From Candidatus Poribacteria bacterium (lineage in GTDB: Bacteria > Poribacteria > WGA-4E > WGA-3G): a stretch of DNA of 37,041 nt. Location of the stretch: the NCBI GenBank assembly GCA_003635195.1, contig PYIY01000124.1, positions 1 to 37,041 on the forward strand, given 5' to 3'. Each line of letters starts with the position of its first letter. Within the stretch, counting starts at the first letter, position 1. The translations under genes and the position numbers were made by a program. A model generated the notes under the pieces. That model ran no database searches. It saw only the letters and a program-made list of their open reading frames with translations, and had not been told where the DNA came from. Shown here piece after piece: positions 23,913-32,639 of this stretch.

Positions 23913-24401
23913 TTATCTATCAATAAATTCGGTATATCGCGTGAATCGGATGGTCTGCGACTTAAGGTCCCTATACTGAATGATCCTAATCTTTGGAAAC
24001 TTACACCAATCATCCATTGGGTAGTCAAGTTCTCGAGGGATTCGAGTATCTCGCCAAGGTTTTGTTTCACCCCCGCCAAGTAGGAAAACTTTTTGCGGCG
24101 CGGTTATTTCCCATTTACCTTGTTCGGTAAATCCTTCCGGTAGGGATTCTTCAGATAGCCAGAGTAACGTATAGCCTTCCGTAGTTTTTTGCCAACGGAT
24201 TTCACGTTTTTTGTCAAACAACCTGCCGTGTATATATTTTTTTATTTTCGCTGTATCAGGAACGCCCTTTTTCCAATCAACGATTTTATTGGGACGTTGG
24301 AGCAGATAGTAAGATGTTTCACCGAATTGCAGGCTTGTCAATAGGTCTGTCAGTGCTGTTATATCAGACACTTTTCTGGTTGCAACAATTGCTTTTCCCA
24401 T
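23913..24401 (-). CDS. csx19: Csx19-like type III-D protein
   Basis: 162 residues from ATG 24401, chosen because GGGGAG lies 10 bases upstream; a TTG at 24419 is in frame but less likely. The core YIHGRLFDKKREIRW followed by GYTLLWLSEESLP matches what I recall of the Csx19 family, a marker of subtype III-D whose biochemical role is not established. The stop of the upstream RAMP and this ATG are separated by one base, so translation is coupled. No catalytic motif is visible. Confidence 0.7.
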   Translation of the reverse strand: MGKAIVATRKVSDITALTDLLTSLQFGETSYYLLQRPNKIVDWKKGVPDTAKIKKYIHGRLFDKKREIRWQKTTEGYTLLWLSEESLPEGFTEQGKWEITAPQKVFLLGGGETKPWRDTRIPRELDYPMDDWCKFPKIRIIQYRDLKSQTIRFTRYTEFIDR

Positions 24402-24402
24402 T

Positions 24403-25335
24403 TTACTGCTCCCCTTCAATCATGTTTCGCCATGAACCGACACATTCGCGCCACAGTTGGGTGATGTCGTCCGATTCCTGAAAAGATAGTGTAGCCCCGA
24501 ATCCGTAGTCATCGGGTTGTGCTTGGACGTTCACATTGACAGAATCAGGATTAGGAAATCCGTAAGCCTCGGCATCATTGACAAGTTGCCCAGCTCCAAT
24601 AACGGCATTGTCGCTGAATGGATCGGTTTGATTCCCTATCGGACGCACTTGTTTATCTTCAACAACTGCTGTCGGATAATGGATTGCGACCCGATTGACC
24701 TTCATGTTCACCTGCCCTAAGCCGCGGGATTTTGCGAAACCGATACCGACGCGCTGTTCGTCAAAATCGCGGATGGCAAGTGCAATAAGTGCCAATTGAA
24801 CTGTTGTAAAATTCTTCACAGTGATTTTTGTTGTAAACTCGCCTGAAGTGAGGACTTCAAAGTTGAACGGACCAACAGCAACAGAACCATAGACTCGGTC
24901 AATTGCGACACCATTACGTTCTTCTCGCTGAATCTCTTTCGGACTGATAGGATAAGCATCCGCAATTCTTGCATGTGCAGCAATATCTGTGCTTCCAAAA
25001 ATTTGACATACTGTGCAAGAGTGTTTGTGAATAGCAGCAGTATTTTCTCCGTACCGTTCCTTTAACTTTCGGCAAGATGCATTTTGTTTCAACGGGTCAC
25101 ATGCAGTGACATTGCCACCGATCGTCCGCACAATCCGTTCACAATGCGCTCGGATAGCACCTTTCAACGAGGAACCCGGAAGATAAACGCTCCGACCACC
25201 TGCGTGGTAGGTTTCTACAAACTCCATATCCGGCTTGGTTGGGTCTGCCCCTTGGTCGCTTGCTTTGATGAGCAGGGGACCGACGGGAGAGATCGTTAAT
25301 TCAATAATCGCTTGGTTAACCATCCGTTTGTGCAT
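24403..25335 (-). CDS. Csm3-like RAMP protein
   Basis: 310 residues: IELTISPVGPLLIKASDQG, YLPGSSLKGAIRAHCERIVR (about 51-70), CTVCQIFGSTDIAAHARI (about 107-124), RNGVAIDRVYGSVA, and the glycine-rich GIGFAKSRGLGQVNMK. These are the standard parts of a crRNA-binding backbone subunit. GADPTKPDMEF holds Asp residues in the loop that carries the target-RNA-cutting Asp in Csm3. Cys residues in CDPLKQNASC and CTVC suggest the zinc site. The ATG overlaps the csx7 stop by one base (TAATG), and GGAGG lies 7 bases upstream. Confidence 0.85.
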   Translation of the reverse strand: MHKRMVNQAIIELTISPVGPLLIKASDQGADPTKPDMEFVETYHAGGRSVYLPGSSLKGAIRAHCERIVRTIGGNVTACDPLKQNASCRKLKERYGENTAAIHKHSCTVCQIFGSTDIAAHARIADAYPISPKEIQREERNGVAIDRVYGSVAVGPFNFEVLTSGEFTTKITVKNFTTVQLALIALAIRDFDEQRVGIGFAKSRGLGQVNMKVNRVAIHYPTAVVEDKQVRPIGNQTDPFSDNAVIGAGQLVNDAEAYGFPNPDSVNVNVQAQPDDYGFGATLSFQESDDITQLWRECVGSWRNMIEGEQ

Positions 25336-26123
25336 TAGTTCGCCTCCAATTGTTGATTAATCTTGGTTCGGAACGTCTTTACCCAAGGTTCCCAGTCGGC
25401 ATCTTCATCCTCATAATCATCATCGGTCAGGTATTGGACGATGTGATGCTTATCAATGTAGGATGTGGAATTGATCGACAACTCAATTGCCCCTAACCCG
25501 CGGCTACTACCGCCGCCGATAGTCAATTCACCTTTCTCAAAAGCGGAGAGACCGAGATAAAGCATGCCGAGCTGCCAATCTTCCGCGTTGTCAACGATGG
25601 CATGAAAATCAAATACCACCCCTGCCGGAACCACTTCATAGTCGTAGAGTTTGCGATCCGAGGATGTTTCTGTGTCTCGATCAATTGCAACGCCGTCGCG
25701 TTGCTGATATTGATCGAACCAGATATTCGGTTGCACATGTAAATCACGGATTTGTAACTTAGAAGCATACCACAACGAACCGAAGAGTTGGCAGGCCCAG
25801 CATGTTTTCTCTAAAATTAACTGGTCGTTGCGTTTTTCTCGTAGCAGTTTCATCTCTTCCCTTGTGATACACTGTTTGGCATTATCGGTTGGGTTGCAGA
25901 CGATATGCCTATGGTTTGCTATGCTACGAAGTATGCTCTCAACATAAGACCGTAGTACACCTTTGAAACTTGAGCCGGGGATATAAGGAGAACCCTCTGC
26001 ATCACGGATAACGGGCAGGTCGGAACTGATTGGTGAAGTAGAGCGACCCGCACCGATGCGAATTGCTGTCAGCGTTTTGACCTCACCTGTCAGATTGAGT
26101 CGAGATTGGAATTTATCAAACAT
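25335..26123 (-). CDS. csx7: Type III RAMP protein Csx7 (Csm3-like)
   Basis: 262 residues starting MFDKFQSRLNLTGEVKTLTA. Continues RIGAGRSTSPISSDLPVIRD, then YIPGSSFKGVLRSYVESILR, CWACQLFGSLWYASK and GGGSSRGLGAIEL. This is the Csx7 pattern almost word for word. Asp35 in SSDLPV is in the position of the Csm3 Asp that cuts target RNA. Cys61-like and Cys/Trp/Ala/Cys residues (CWAC) suit the zinc knuckle. AAGGAGCATCGCA precedes the ATG. It is one of at least four RAMP modules in this locus and probably repeats along the crRNA. Confidence 0.9.
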   Translation of the reverse strand: MFDKFQSRLNLTGEVKTLTAIRIGAGRSTSPISSDLPVIRDAEGSPYIPGSSFKGVLRSYVESILRSIANHRHIVCNPTDNAKQCITREEMKLLREKRNDQLILEKTCWACQLFGSLWYASKLQIRDLHVQPNIWFDQYQQRDGVAIDRDTETSSDRKLYDYEVVPAGVVFDFHAIVDNAEDWQLGMLYLGLSAFEKGELTIGGGSSRGLGAIELSINSTSYIDKHHIVQYLTDDDYEDEDADWEPWVKTFRTKINQQLEAN

Positions 26124-26134
26124 TGCGATGCTCC

Positions 26135-26587
26135 TTATGATGCTTTAAAAGTCAGGTAAACTTGATACCGTACAAGGTTCCCCAGGTAAAGTTGCATCAA
26201 TCGGCGATGTGCCTGCTGGACCAGTTCTTTATCTGTTTCTGGATTCCTACCGATATTTTTAACAACCAGTTTCGCATTGTTATCTAATTTCTTAATGGCA
26301 TCAACCAAAGCTAAACCAAGCTTTTCGCCTTCATTGTCTGTGTTCCGCCATGGTGACCTCTGGTCTCTCCCGAGTTGATAAAGGATAAAATTCTTTGTAA
26401 CTTCAACATCACTTGCTGGATCAACGGCAACATTCAGAACATTACGGTAGGGCGACTTATCCCCTGCAATATTATAATTGTCCGCCATCTTCTGCATTTC
26501 CGGAATAAGCGTCTCCATTTGTGAGCGAATTGCTTTTTCCATCTTTAAATTCGTCTGTTGATCAATATCTTTCTCTGTTTGGCTCAC
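26135..26587 (-). CDS. Putative small subunit (Cas11/Csm2-like) of the type III-D complex
   Basis: 150 residues, mostly helical, with LNVAVDPASDVEVTKNFILY and QLGRDQRSPW in the middle and LVQQAHRRLMQLYLGNLVRY at the end. Size, helix content and position between RAMP genes fit the Cas11 small subunit that lines the belly of the complex. No sequence motif proves it. The GTG start at 26587 overlaps the stop of the RAMP-Csx10 gene as GTGA, with AAGGAGG upstream, so translation is coupled. Confidence 0.65.
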   Translation of the reverse strand: MSQTEKDIDQQTNLKMEKAIRSQMETLIPEMQKMADNYNIAGDKSPYRNVLNVAVDPASDVEVTKNFILYQLGRDQRSPWRNTDNEGEKLGLALVDAIKKLDNNAKLVVKNIGRNPETDKELVQQAHRRLMQLYLGNLVRYQVYLTFKAS

Positions 26588-28260
26588 TCTGCTTCCTCCT
26601 TGTTTTGTTTTAACATCTCTCGTGTGTGAAGATGGAACGGATCACAGATTAAGATTTGCCCGAATCCTTCTTCACGTCGATTGCCGATGCCGATATTTTC
26701 AAGTTTTTGCAGTTCAGGGAGCCACGCGTCTATATCTGGCGTGTGAAATACAAAGACACTCCCCATTTGAGTGGCAAGTGCTGTCTCTTTTGGCAACCCC
26801 CATGCAGCATTCCATCCTCCGACATAATTGTAACTTGCGAAACTTCGGACGAGTGTCACATCAGTCGTGCCTCCAGCCATTTCCTGAAGCATCGGCGCGT
26901 TGAGAACCATACTCCGTTGCCAACCATCTTCCGCAGTCAGAATCGCATCGGATTGCAAGTTTACACTAAAATAAGTGCCTTCAAACCGATCTATTTCGGT
27001 ATTTGGTAAGTCAGCATAAGTCTGCCACACTGCTTGCAGCCCTTCGTTGAAAACCTTAATCCGTTTTGACAGTGTATCAGAAGCGTGCTGTTTATCCACC
27101 GCGATGCAAACTTTCCCAAGCCCGCGTGAACTTCCACCACCCAACCGCTTAACCTTCTGCTGTAGAGTTTGTGCAACTTTCTCCGCGAGACCGGATGGAA
27201 TTCGCGCAGAACCGTGTAAAATCACTTTTTCACTTTTCACGGCATCTGGTGAAGCCTCTTTTTTATTTTTCACAATTATTGGGTCAAGTGCCGTTAAGTG
27301 ATAAAGCAATTCATCTTCAGCGATTTTTCGTTGTCGGTTGATGGCAACACGTGTGAGCAATCGTGTGTTGAGATGTTTCTCTTTGTAAGAAGTCCTTGCA
27401 GCTTTATAGAATCCACTTTGTGATTCTACACGTCCACTACACTTTGGACAATTCGGTTGATACATCCAATTTGCTTTTTCGGAGACGATTTTTTCAAAGA
27501 GCGTGTCAAAGATACCGTGTTTTCCATCTGCCAGAAATCCAGAGACATCCTTACATCCTGCAGCCGTTGCTGGTAATACCTTTGCGCCCGGTGTGCAGTT
27601 CCGAAAGATTCCAGCATTATCGCCAAGGAACAGTTGTTCAAAATCGCCATCCGGTTCTCTATTTTTTAAATCCGCTAGTAATGCGTTTGCCATTGCACCA
27701 CGTATCAATCCGCCGCGAATGTATTGAACCACCTCAACTGCTTGCCCTGATGGTTTGCGTCCGCCTGTAATAATCGGGGATTTCAGTGTAACCTGAATTG
27801 ATAACTCGGTGCAATCCTCCGAACCAACTTCTATTGCTTGAACCGTTTGCGTCGCGGGAGGTGTTTCTGTTTGCGTAATACTTAGCCAACCGAGTCCGCG
27901 CGTTTTGCCTGATCCAATCGCGTGAATGTAATTGAGTCCAGCGGATAGTAGTTTAATTTGCTCGTCCGAGATCTCACCGCCGATTGTTACATCTCCGAAG
28001 AATTCAAATCTAGCGTTGGGCAGACTTGTCTCAGTGAAATAGAGCCGTTGATCTTCTGCGACTCTACGATTGCGATTGATGGTTACACCGCTTCGGATTG
28101 CTGTTGTTTCTGTTCCCAAATCGTTATCCAGTGTGAGATCGCTAATAAATATCCTTGATCCCGATGAAGGTGAACCGAAAATCTGACAAATGATGCAGTG
28201 GTTGTTCTGCATTGCTTCAGTGTTTTCTTTTTCAAGTTCCTCCTTTGGGCGAGGACACAT
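26584..28260 (-). CDS. csx10: RAMP-Csx10 fusion, larger fragment downstream of an in-frame stop
   Basis: 558 residues from ATG 28260, but this is really the continuation of the frame that begins at 28494; a TAA at 28279-28281 separates them. It first holds the rest of a Csm3-like RAMP (NNHCIICQIFGSPSSGSRI, then GSGKTRGLGWLSI near 125). A second RAMP follows from about residue 150: TLKSPIITGGRKPSG, FLGDNAGIFRNCTPG, CPKCSGRVES zinc-like pairs, KRLGGGSSRGLGKV and, at the end, GNRREEGFGQIL, the Csx10 signature. Csx10 marks subtype III-D. AGGG lies before ATG 28260, a weak site for restarting translation. Whether two chains or one read-through product is made is unknown. Confidence 0.85.
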   Translation of the reverse strand: MCPRPKEELEKENTEAMQNNHCIICQIFGSPSSGSRIFISDLTLDNDLGTETTAIRSGVTINRNRRVAEDQRLYFTETSLPNARFEFFGDVTIGGEISDEQIKLLSAGLNYIHAIGSGKTRGLGWLSITQTETPPATQTVQAIEVGSEDCTELSIQVTLKSPIITGGRKPSGQAVEVVQYIRGGLIRGAMANALLADLKNREPDGDFEQLFLGDNAGIFRNCTPGAKVLPATAAGCKDVSGFLADGKHGIFDTLFEKIVSEKANWMYQPNCPKCSGRVESQSGFYKAARTSYKEKHLNTRLLTRVAINRQRKIAEDELLYHLTALDPIIVKNKKEASPDAVKSEKVILHGSARIPSGLAEKVAQTLQQKVKRLGGGSSRGLGKVCIAVDKQHASDTLSKRIKVFNEGLQAVWQTYADLPNTEIDRFEGTYFSVNLQSDAILTAEDGWQRSMVLNAPMLQEMAGGTTDVTLVRSFASYNYVGGWNAAWGLPKETALATQMGSVFVFHTPDIDAWLPELQKLENIGIGNRREEGFGQILICDPFHLHTREMLKQNKEEAE

Positions 28261-28278
28261 ATTCCCTGCGCGCGGAGT

Positions 28279-28494
28279 TTAACAAACAAAGTGCTCCTGA
28301 CTTCGTGCAATTGCCTCACATGCATGTCGCCAGATACCTTTGAGCGTTGAAGCCGGGATATAAAGTTTGCCATCGCTGGTTTTAACCGTTGACTTGTCAG
28401 CCCCTGTTTCACTGGAGCCGCTATCGCCGATGCAAAGCGCGGTATCAATTGTTGCTGTAATCCGCCACTGTTTTTCAGTCGTTGGATTCGTCAC
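28279..28494 (-). CDS. N-terminal fragment of the RAMP-Csx10 gene, ending at an in-frame TAA
   Basis: 71 residues from GTG 28494, supported by GAGGAAG 6 bases upstream; it overlaps the cas10 stop by 20 bases. It reads ITATIDTALCIGDSG, ADKSTVKTSDGKLYIPASTL and KGIWRHACEAIARSQEHFVC, the first half of a Csm3-like RAMP with the candidate catalytic Asp in ADKST. After Cys71 comes TAA, then TPRAGN and the ATG of the larger fragment, all in the same frame and with no gap relative to family layout. A single base change or sequencing error could account for it. Confidence 0.75.
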   Translation of the reverse strand: MTNPTTEKQWRITATIDTALCIGDSGSSETGADKSTVKTSDGKLYIPASTLKGIWRHACEAIARSQEHFVC

Positions 28495-31033
28495 TATTGT
28501 CTTCCTCGTTTTGTTTTTCAGGGTCAAGGATAAAATCGTATGCCTCAATCAAATCAAAAAGCAGCGTCTCATAGCCTGTTTTATCCGTTTTGCTTTCCTG
28601 CAGCATGGCATACCACGGCCCCGGATTGCTATTTTTGTCGGATGCGCTATGCCAATTGTGTTCGATTTGATCTTGGAGTTGTTCTCCATCTTTCTTATCA
28701 AGACGACTTCGGAAATAGAGATAATCAAGCGTTGAGGTCTGCCTGCCAAGTTTGAGCGATTCTCGAAGTTGATAGAGTTGCGATTGCGGGAATTTGCCTT
28801 CTTTAAATGCTTTAATAGTCTCAATGAATCCCGAAAGTTCATGTGAGGTAAACGGACGCATCGTTAGCGAATTTTTTGTGTCCGTTTTGTAAAACTTTTT
28901 GCGGAAATCACTGAGATTACTGGTAATCATTGAAATGGACTTAAGCACAAGAAAATCAACCGTTCCCCCGCGATAACCGACTTCGTCTTTTATCAGCATT
29001 TTTGCTCTGGTCTTTGCTGATTTGAGAAGACTACCAGCGAGATGCTCTAAGAATGCAACCGGTGTATGTGCTTCGGCAATGACAAAGCCGAGAGACATAC
29101 TAAAAACAGGTTGCATTTCCTGGGCATCTACCCATTTGCTTGACTTGTAACGTTGCGATAGACGCAGTTTATCTGTATTTGTTAGTCTGTTGTAACTATT
29201 AAATTCGCTATCAAAGTTCTCACCGATTGCGTGAACGACTTCAAACACCTTGCTACCCGGCACGATGAGCAATAGGTCATCTCCACCGATACTGATGATT
29301 TCAAATGGGAAAACATATCGGTCATTGTCGTCTTTGATCCAGACAGGTTCAAGTTTTGCCAACGCCTTGAATGCTGCGGTTTGCATGGTAACAAAGACCC
29401 GTTCGGAAAATTGACGGTATTGTGCTGGCGTTTCGATATTCTCTAAATACGCACCCATATTGTTTCCATCGGCATAAATGAATGCAATGTAATTCTCGCG
29501 ATCGCTTGATTTGGCAATATCGTTTAAATCGTTTGGGCCATCAGGATCCTGTTCATAATTTTGTGAGACATCAGAAAACAACTCCACATATTCGTTGTAT
29601 AACGAAATCCAATCTGTTAGTAAATACTCCCCGTTTTCACCTTTATTTGCTGGCAACCATTTATTAATGGAATTAGTATAATGGTCAAGTTCGCCACGCT
29701 TAAGTTGTTTTTTAGTTGCGCGCCCTGTAACATATTTGCGTGTGCATGCTTCACAAAGTACTTTCGCTTCATTGATGACTGCGGGGCGGCGTTCACAACT
29801 CTCGCAGCGTACCTGATATGGACCAATTTCGACATGTGTCGGAAGATCGCGATGCGTTTTCCTGTCTGGTGTTGTATTTCCTTCGCGCCGTTTCAACTGT
29901 GCACCGGCTAAACTGCTTGTTAGTTCACCGAAACACTTTCTTTCGAGAAAATCTTCTTTATCCGTGCTGCCATAATAGGTATGCATGATTTTTGCGGTTT
30001 CCGGTTTTTCACACGCCTTTTGAAAGTCTCCAATCCAAAATTGGGTAGGATTCAATCCGTATTGTAATTCGAGTAAATCAAAAGTATCCCCCACTGCAAC
30101 ACTGTTTGCAACGAGTGTTTCATGTGTATAAATCCGCTCAATTTCATCTGCGATTTGGTGAACCACGGAGGCTGGTGCAAACGCAAGCGTATTGCCGCCC
30201 GCTGCGTAGATGATGCATTCTGGAGCAGATAGCGTATGTCCTGTCCGTTTGCAGAAACCTTTGCGGATACGTTCGTATCGCTGCTTGTCTTGGATTTCAC
30301 GTCCGAAAAGTGCAGGAACATCTTCAAGATTGATACGGTCAAGCAAGGCACTTGCGCCGCGAATCTCAGGCAGCTTCGCCGATTCCAGAAAGTAGCCTTT
30401 GATCTTCGTCGCGCCGCCTAACACAAGTCCAATCTGTTTGTTTTCATTGAGGGAATGCGTATTGAATTCGGATGCATCATTGATTTTTGTGCGTTCAGAG
30501 GCAACCGCTTTTGCCATGAACACAATCTGCTCAAGTTCAGTTCCGTCCGGTTTGGGTTCAATGGGAGGGTCTTCGCCCCATAGGGCATCGTAAACGTCTT
30601 CAAGTCCATCATCTTTCCATGTTGCTGTTAGGGCAGAGAGGCGGAGTTTATCCAAAGTTTCAATATCAGGGCGGGGGTTAATGTCATAACCTATGCAGTA
30701 GGCAATTGCTGATGCTGTCAGAGCATGATCGGCAACTGTTGCACCTTGTAGCGATTTGCACGGCAACCATCGGAACGACAGTTCATCGTTTGGTCCAACC
30801 TTTCCTTGCCATAATACATCAAGTTGTGGAAGAAGCAATCTAATCATGCAAGAGACACGGCGCGCTATATTTTGTTCACCCCAACTATGAACATGCTCCA
30901 CGGTTTTTTCAATTACAGTGTTCCAGTCCTCCTTTGTGATGCCAAATTTATCATCAAGAATTATATCTGTCCACTGACAATGTACTTGATCTACTTCCTT
31001 GATCGGTTCACTTATTTTCCAATCTCGCGTCAT
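28475..31033 (-). CDS. cas10: Type III effector large subunit Cas10 with cyclase motif
   Basis: 852 residues. The Palm region begins LVLGGATKIKGYFLESAKLP and EIRGASALLDRI (about 205-235). A zinc ribbon C-x2-C ... C-x2-C lies near 411-435 (CESCERRP, LCEACTRKY). The cyclase motif is GGDD at 583-586 (ISIGGDDLLLIVPG), followed by FSMSLGFVIAEAHTPVAFLE. These predict cyclic oligoadenylate synthesis when target RNA binds. At the N-terminus only a DHALTA segment (102-107) recalls an HD domain, and no HDxxK is seen, so target-DNA cutting is doubtful. AGGA lies before the ATG. It is the first large gene of the cas series. Confidence 0.95.
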   Translation of the reverse strand: MTRDWKISEPIKEVDQVHCQWTDIILDDKFGITKEDWNTVIEKTVEHVHSWGEQNIARRVSCMIRLLLPQLDVLWQGKVGPNDELSFRWLPCKSLQGATVADHALTASAIAYCIGYDINPRPDIETLDKLRLSALTATWKDDGLEDVYDALWGEDPPIEPKPDGTELEQIVFMAKAVASERTKINDASEFNTHSLNENKQIGLVLGGATKIKGYFLESAKLPEIRGASALLDRINLEDVPALFGREIQDKQRYERIRKGFCKRTGHTLSAPECIIYAAGGNTLAFAPASVVHQIADEIERIYTHETLVANSVAVGDTFDLLELQYGLNPTQFWIGDFQKACEKPETAKIMHTYYGSTDKEDFLERKCFGELTSSLAGAQLKRREGNTTPDRKTHRDLPTHVEIGPYQVRCESCERRPAVINEAKVLCEACTRKYVTGRATKKQLKRGELDHYTNSINKWLPANKGENGEYLLTDWISLYNEYVELFSDVSQNYEQDPDGPNDLNDIAKSSDRENYIAFIYADGNNMGAYLENIETPAQYRQFSERVFVTMQTAAFKALAKLEPVWIKDDNDRYVFPFEIISIGGDDLLLIVPGSKVFEVVHAIGENFDSEFNSYNRLTNTDKLRLSQRYKSSKWVDAQEMQPVFSMSLGFVIAEAHTPVAFLEHLAGSLLKSAKTRAKMLIKDEVGYRGGTVDFLVLKSISMITSNLSDFRKKFYKTDTKNSLTMRPFTSHELSGFIETIKAFKEGKFPQSQLYQLRESLKLGRQTSTLDYLYFRSRLDKKDGEQLQDQIEHNWHSASDKNSNPGPWYAMLQESKTDKTGYETLLFDLIEAYDFILDPEKQNEEDNSDESND

Positions 31034-31076
31034 AAACGTATCCTATCTCAAATCATTGGTTGTCAACAATCAGTTA

Positions 31077-31160
31077 TCAGTCAGGGTTTACACATCTGAC
31101 GCTCCAATTGGCTATTTTGGAACGCCGTTCAACTTCACTCGAAATAGTGGTTAGGTCCAT
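31077..31160 (-). CDS. 27-codon ORF with a strong ribosome binding site upstream of cas10
   Basis: ATG 31160 is preceded by AAAGGAGA and encodes MDLTTISSEVERRSKIANWS plus 7 more residues, ending in a TGA inside a copy of the dispersed TAACTGATAACTG repeat. The good ribosome binding site and sudden end inside a repeat suggest the 5' end of a gene cut off by the repeat, or a leader peptide. No family recognised. Confidence 0.35.
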   Translation of the reverse strand: MDLTTISSEVERRSKIANWSVRCVNPD

Positions 31161-31235
31161 GAGGGGTTCTCCTTTGTTTTTTCGATAAAATACTATATCG
31201 GGAATCCCATGGATTTACGAATGGTAACTTGGGTT

Positions 31236-31264
31236 ATAATAGGTCAATTTTAAATATTATTCAA
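31236..31264 (-). promoter_or_regulatory. Candidate promoter of the cas series
   Basis: On the minus strand TTGAAT (31264-31259), 17 bases, TATTAT (31241-31236). It precedes the 27-codon ORF and cas10. An AT-rich stretch (31265-31330, with a long A-run) lies upstream and might act as an UP element. Confidence 0.55.
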
Positions 31265-31467
31265 GTTAAAAAACAAGCCTATATCTAACTATACACTATA
31301 CAATATTAAAAAAAAAAAAGCAAATTATATCCATAAAAATTGTTAATTTCGCTTGAAAATACCTTTGCGGGGTCTCAGAGTGTGATGCAGACGCGGATTT
31401 GTTAGCGGTTTGGCGCGAGACTTGGTAAAATACATTTTCAGAGATGTGCAAATATCGCATTAAAAGT

Positions 31468-31708
31468 AGGACTTACGCAATTTCTTCAGGACTTACGCAA
31501 TTTTGACGATAGGACACTCCATTAGCGGGTAAACTCTCAAAAAACGGATTGGGTAACCCAACCCCTATAACCGTGTGTCCTTCACTATGGATTGGGTGAC
31601 CTAAAAGAAACGCCCAAGCAAAAACACCCCTACGACCATGTGTCCTTCGCTACGGATTGGGTGACCTAAAAGAAACGCCCAAGCAAAAACACCCCTACGA
31701 CAAATCGT
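31468..31708. repeat. Repeat-rich intergenic DNA: two AGGACTTACGCAA copies and a 65-base tandem repeat
   Basis: AGGACTTACGCAATTT occurs at 31468-31483 and 31488-31503. From 31564 a 65-base unit (CCTATAACCGTGTGTCCTTC at its start) repeats at 31629 with few changes and starts a third time at 31694. A related block with one AGGACTTACGCAA and AAAAACACCCCT lies at 36331-36420 on the far side of array 2. No gene is seen from 31161 to 31748 apart from these repeats and the cas promoter. Confidence 0.7.
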
Positions 31709-31748
31709 CGTGGAAAAAAAATGGGATTATTTGATTGCTATCGTCCGT

Positions 31749-32549
31749 TTAGGGTTCACTATAAGTGCGCGCTTGTAAATGTGCAAGTTGTTCTTGAAGG
31801 CGTTCGAGTTCTTCTTCAGCTTTCTGTCGTGCGATGGTTTCTTGTGCGGCGCGTGTCTCGGCATCTTCGGCGCGTGTCTCGGCATCTTCGGCGCGTGTCT
31901 CGGCATCTTCGGCGCGTGTCTCGGCATCTTCGGCGCGTGCGGCGTGCTGCTCCGCGGGCGTTTGGAGCCATTGCTCGTTAAGCGGATCGTAAACCGCTAA
32001 ACGCCTTTCGCGTATATGGAAATCTAAGCCGAGGACATCTGAATGGATACCACCGTCATCGCTCGGCGGTACTGGGACATAGATACCCTTTACCAACTGA
32101 AATCCCATCAGGGGCGAAGGTAGATAAAGTGCCTCGGCATCATAGAGGAAATAGTTCGGTATGCCGAGTGCAGCGTAAAGTGCCATCTTGTCTGTTAGGT
32201 CGTTTTGATAGGTGGTTTTGCTTGAGAACTCCATCACAAAGTCTGGCACCTTGCCTTCTTCCCAGACTTTGTAAGTCTGTCGTTTCTTTTGCCCAATGCC
32301 GAAAGCGACGAGGACATCCGGTGCGACGACTGCGCGCGGGTTGCCTTGGGTGTAATATGTGAGAATATCCCCGGAGACATAGACCTCGTGCCTGTGAGCG
32401 AAATGTGCCTTCAGCGTTTGCAAGAGCCAAATAAGGATTTCGAGGTGGAGGTCGCTTGCTGCCATGGGTTTACCGTCCGTTTCAGGGTAGAGGTCTGCCG
32501 CATCTGTGGGTGCATAAGGTATGTTGATCCCATTTTTGTAGGTATCCAT
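31749..32549 (-). CDS. Uma2-family (DUF820) putative endonuclease with a heptad-repeat tail
   Basis: 266 residues. The restriction-endonuclease-like core has AVVAPDVLVAFG, VPDFVMEFSSKTTYQNDL and MALYAALGIPNYFLYD, the Asp...Glu-x-Ser-x-Lys pattern of Uma2 nucleases. The C-terminal ~65 residues contain four near-perfect seven-residue repeats (AEDAETR), coded by a 21-base tandem repeat at about 31850-31940, then a Gln/Glu/Leu coiled coil. Such tails can change length by slippage. Substrate and role of this family are largely unknown. It has its own promoter and ribosome binding site (CAGGAGA). It lies between cas10 and array 2 but is common outside CRISPR loci, so a link is not implied. Confidence 0.85.
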   Translation of the reverse strand: MDTYKNGINIPYAPTDAADLYPETDGKPMAASDLHLEILIWLLQTLKAHFAHRHEVYVSGDILTYYTQGNPRAVVAPDVLVAFGIGQKKRQTYKVWEEGKVPDFVMEFSSKTTYQNDLTDKMALYAALGIPNYFLYDAEALYLPSPLMGFQLVKGIYVPVPPSDDGGIHSDVLGLDFHIRERRLAVYDPLNEQWLQTPAEQHAARAEDAETRAEDAETRAEDAETRAEDAETRAAQETIARQKAEEELERLQEQLAHLQARTYSEP

Positions 32550-32608
32550 CGGTGTGTCTCCTGGTTCTCCGTGTGATGTGTGAAAAACAGAGTTAGGGTC
32601 TTGGTAAG

Positions 32609-32638
32609 ATTATACCTCTGTAGGGAGGCGGATGTCAA
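32609..32638 (-). promoter_or_regulatory. Sigma70-type promoter of the Uma2-family gene
   Basis: Minus strand: TTGACA (32638-32633), 18 bases, TATAAT (32614-32609), 59 bases before the ATG. Confidence 0.75.
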
Positions 32639-32639
32639 T

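Noticed and set aside
28279..28281. General reassignment of stop codons in this organism
   Set aside because: One TAA and one TAG in two genes, while neighbouring genes end normally with TAA, TAG and TGA. Mutation or error is simpler.
31034..31748. A missing cas gene or tracrRNA-like RNA in the cas10 upstream region
   Set aside because: Only repeats, an AT-rich tract, a promoter and a 27-codon ORF are visible. Type III systems need no tracrRNA, and no anti-repeat is present.
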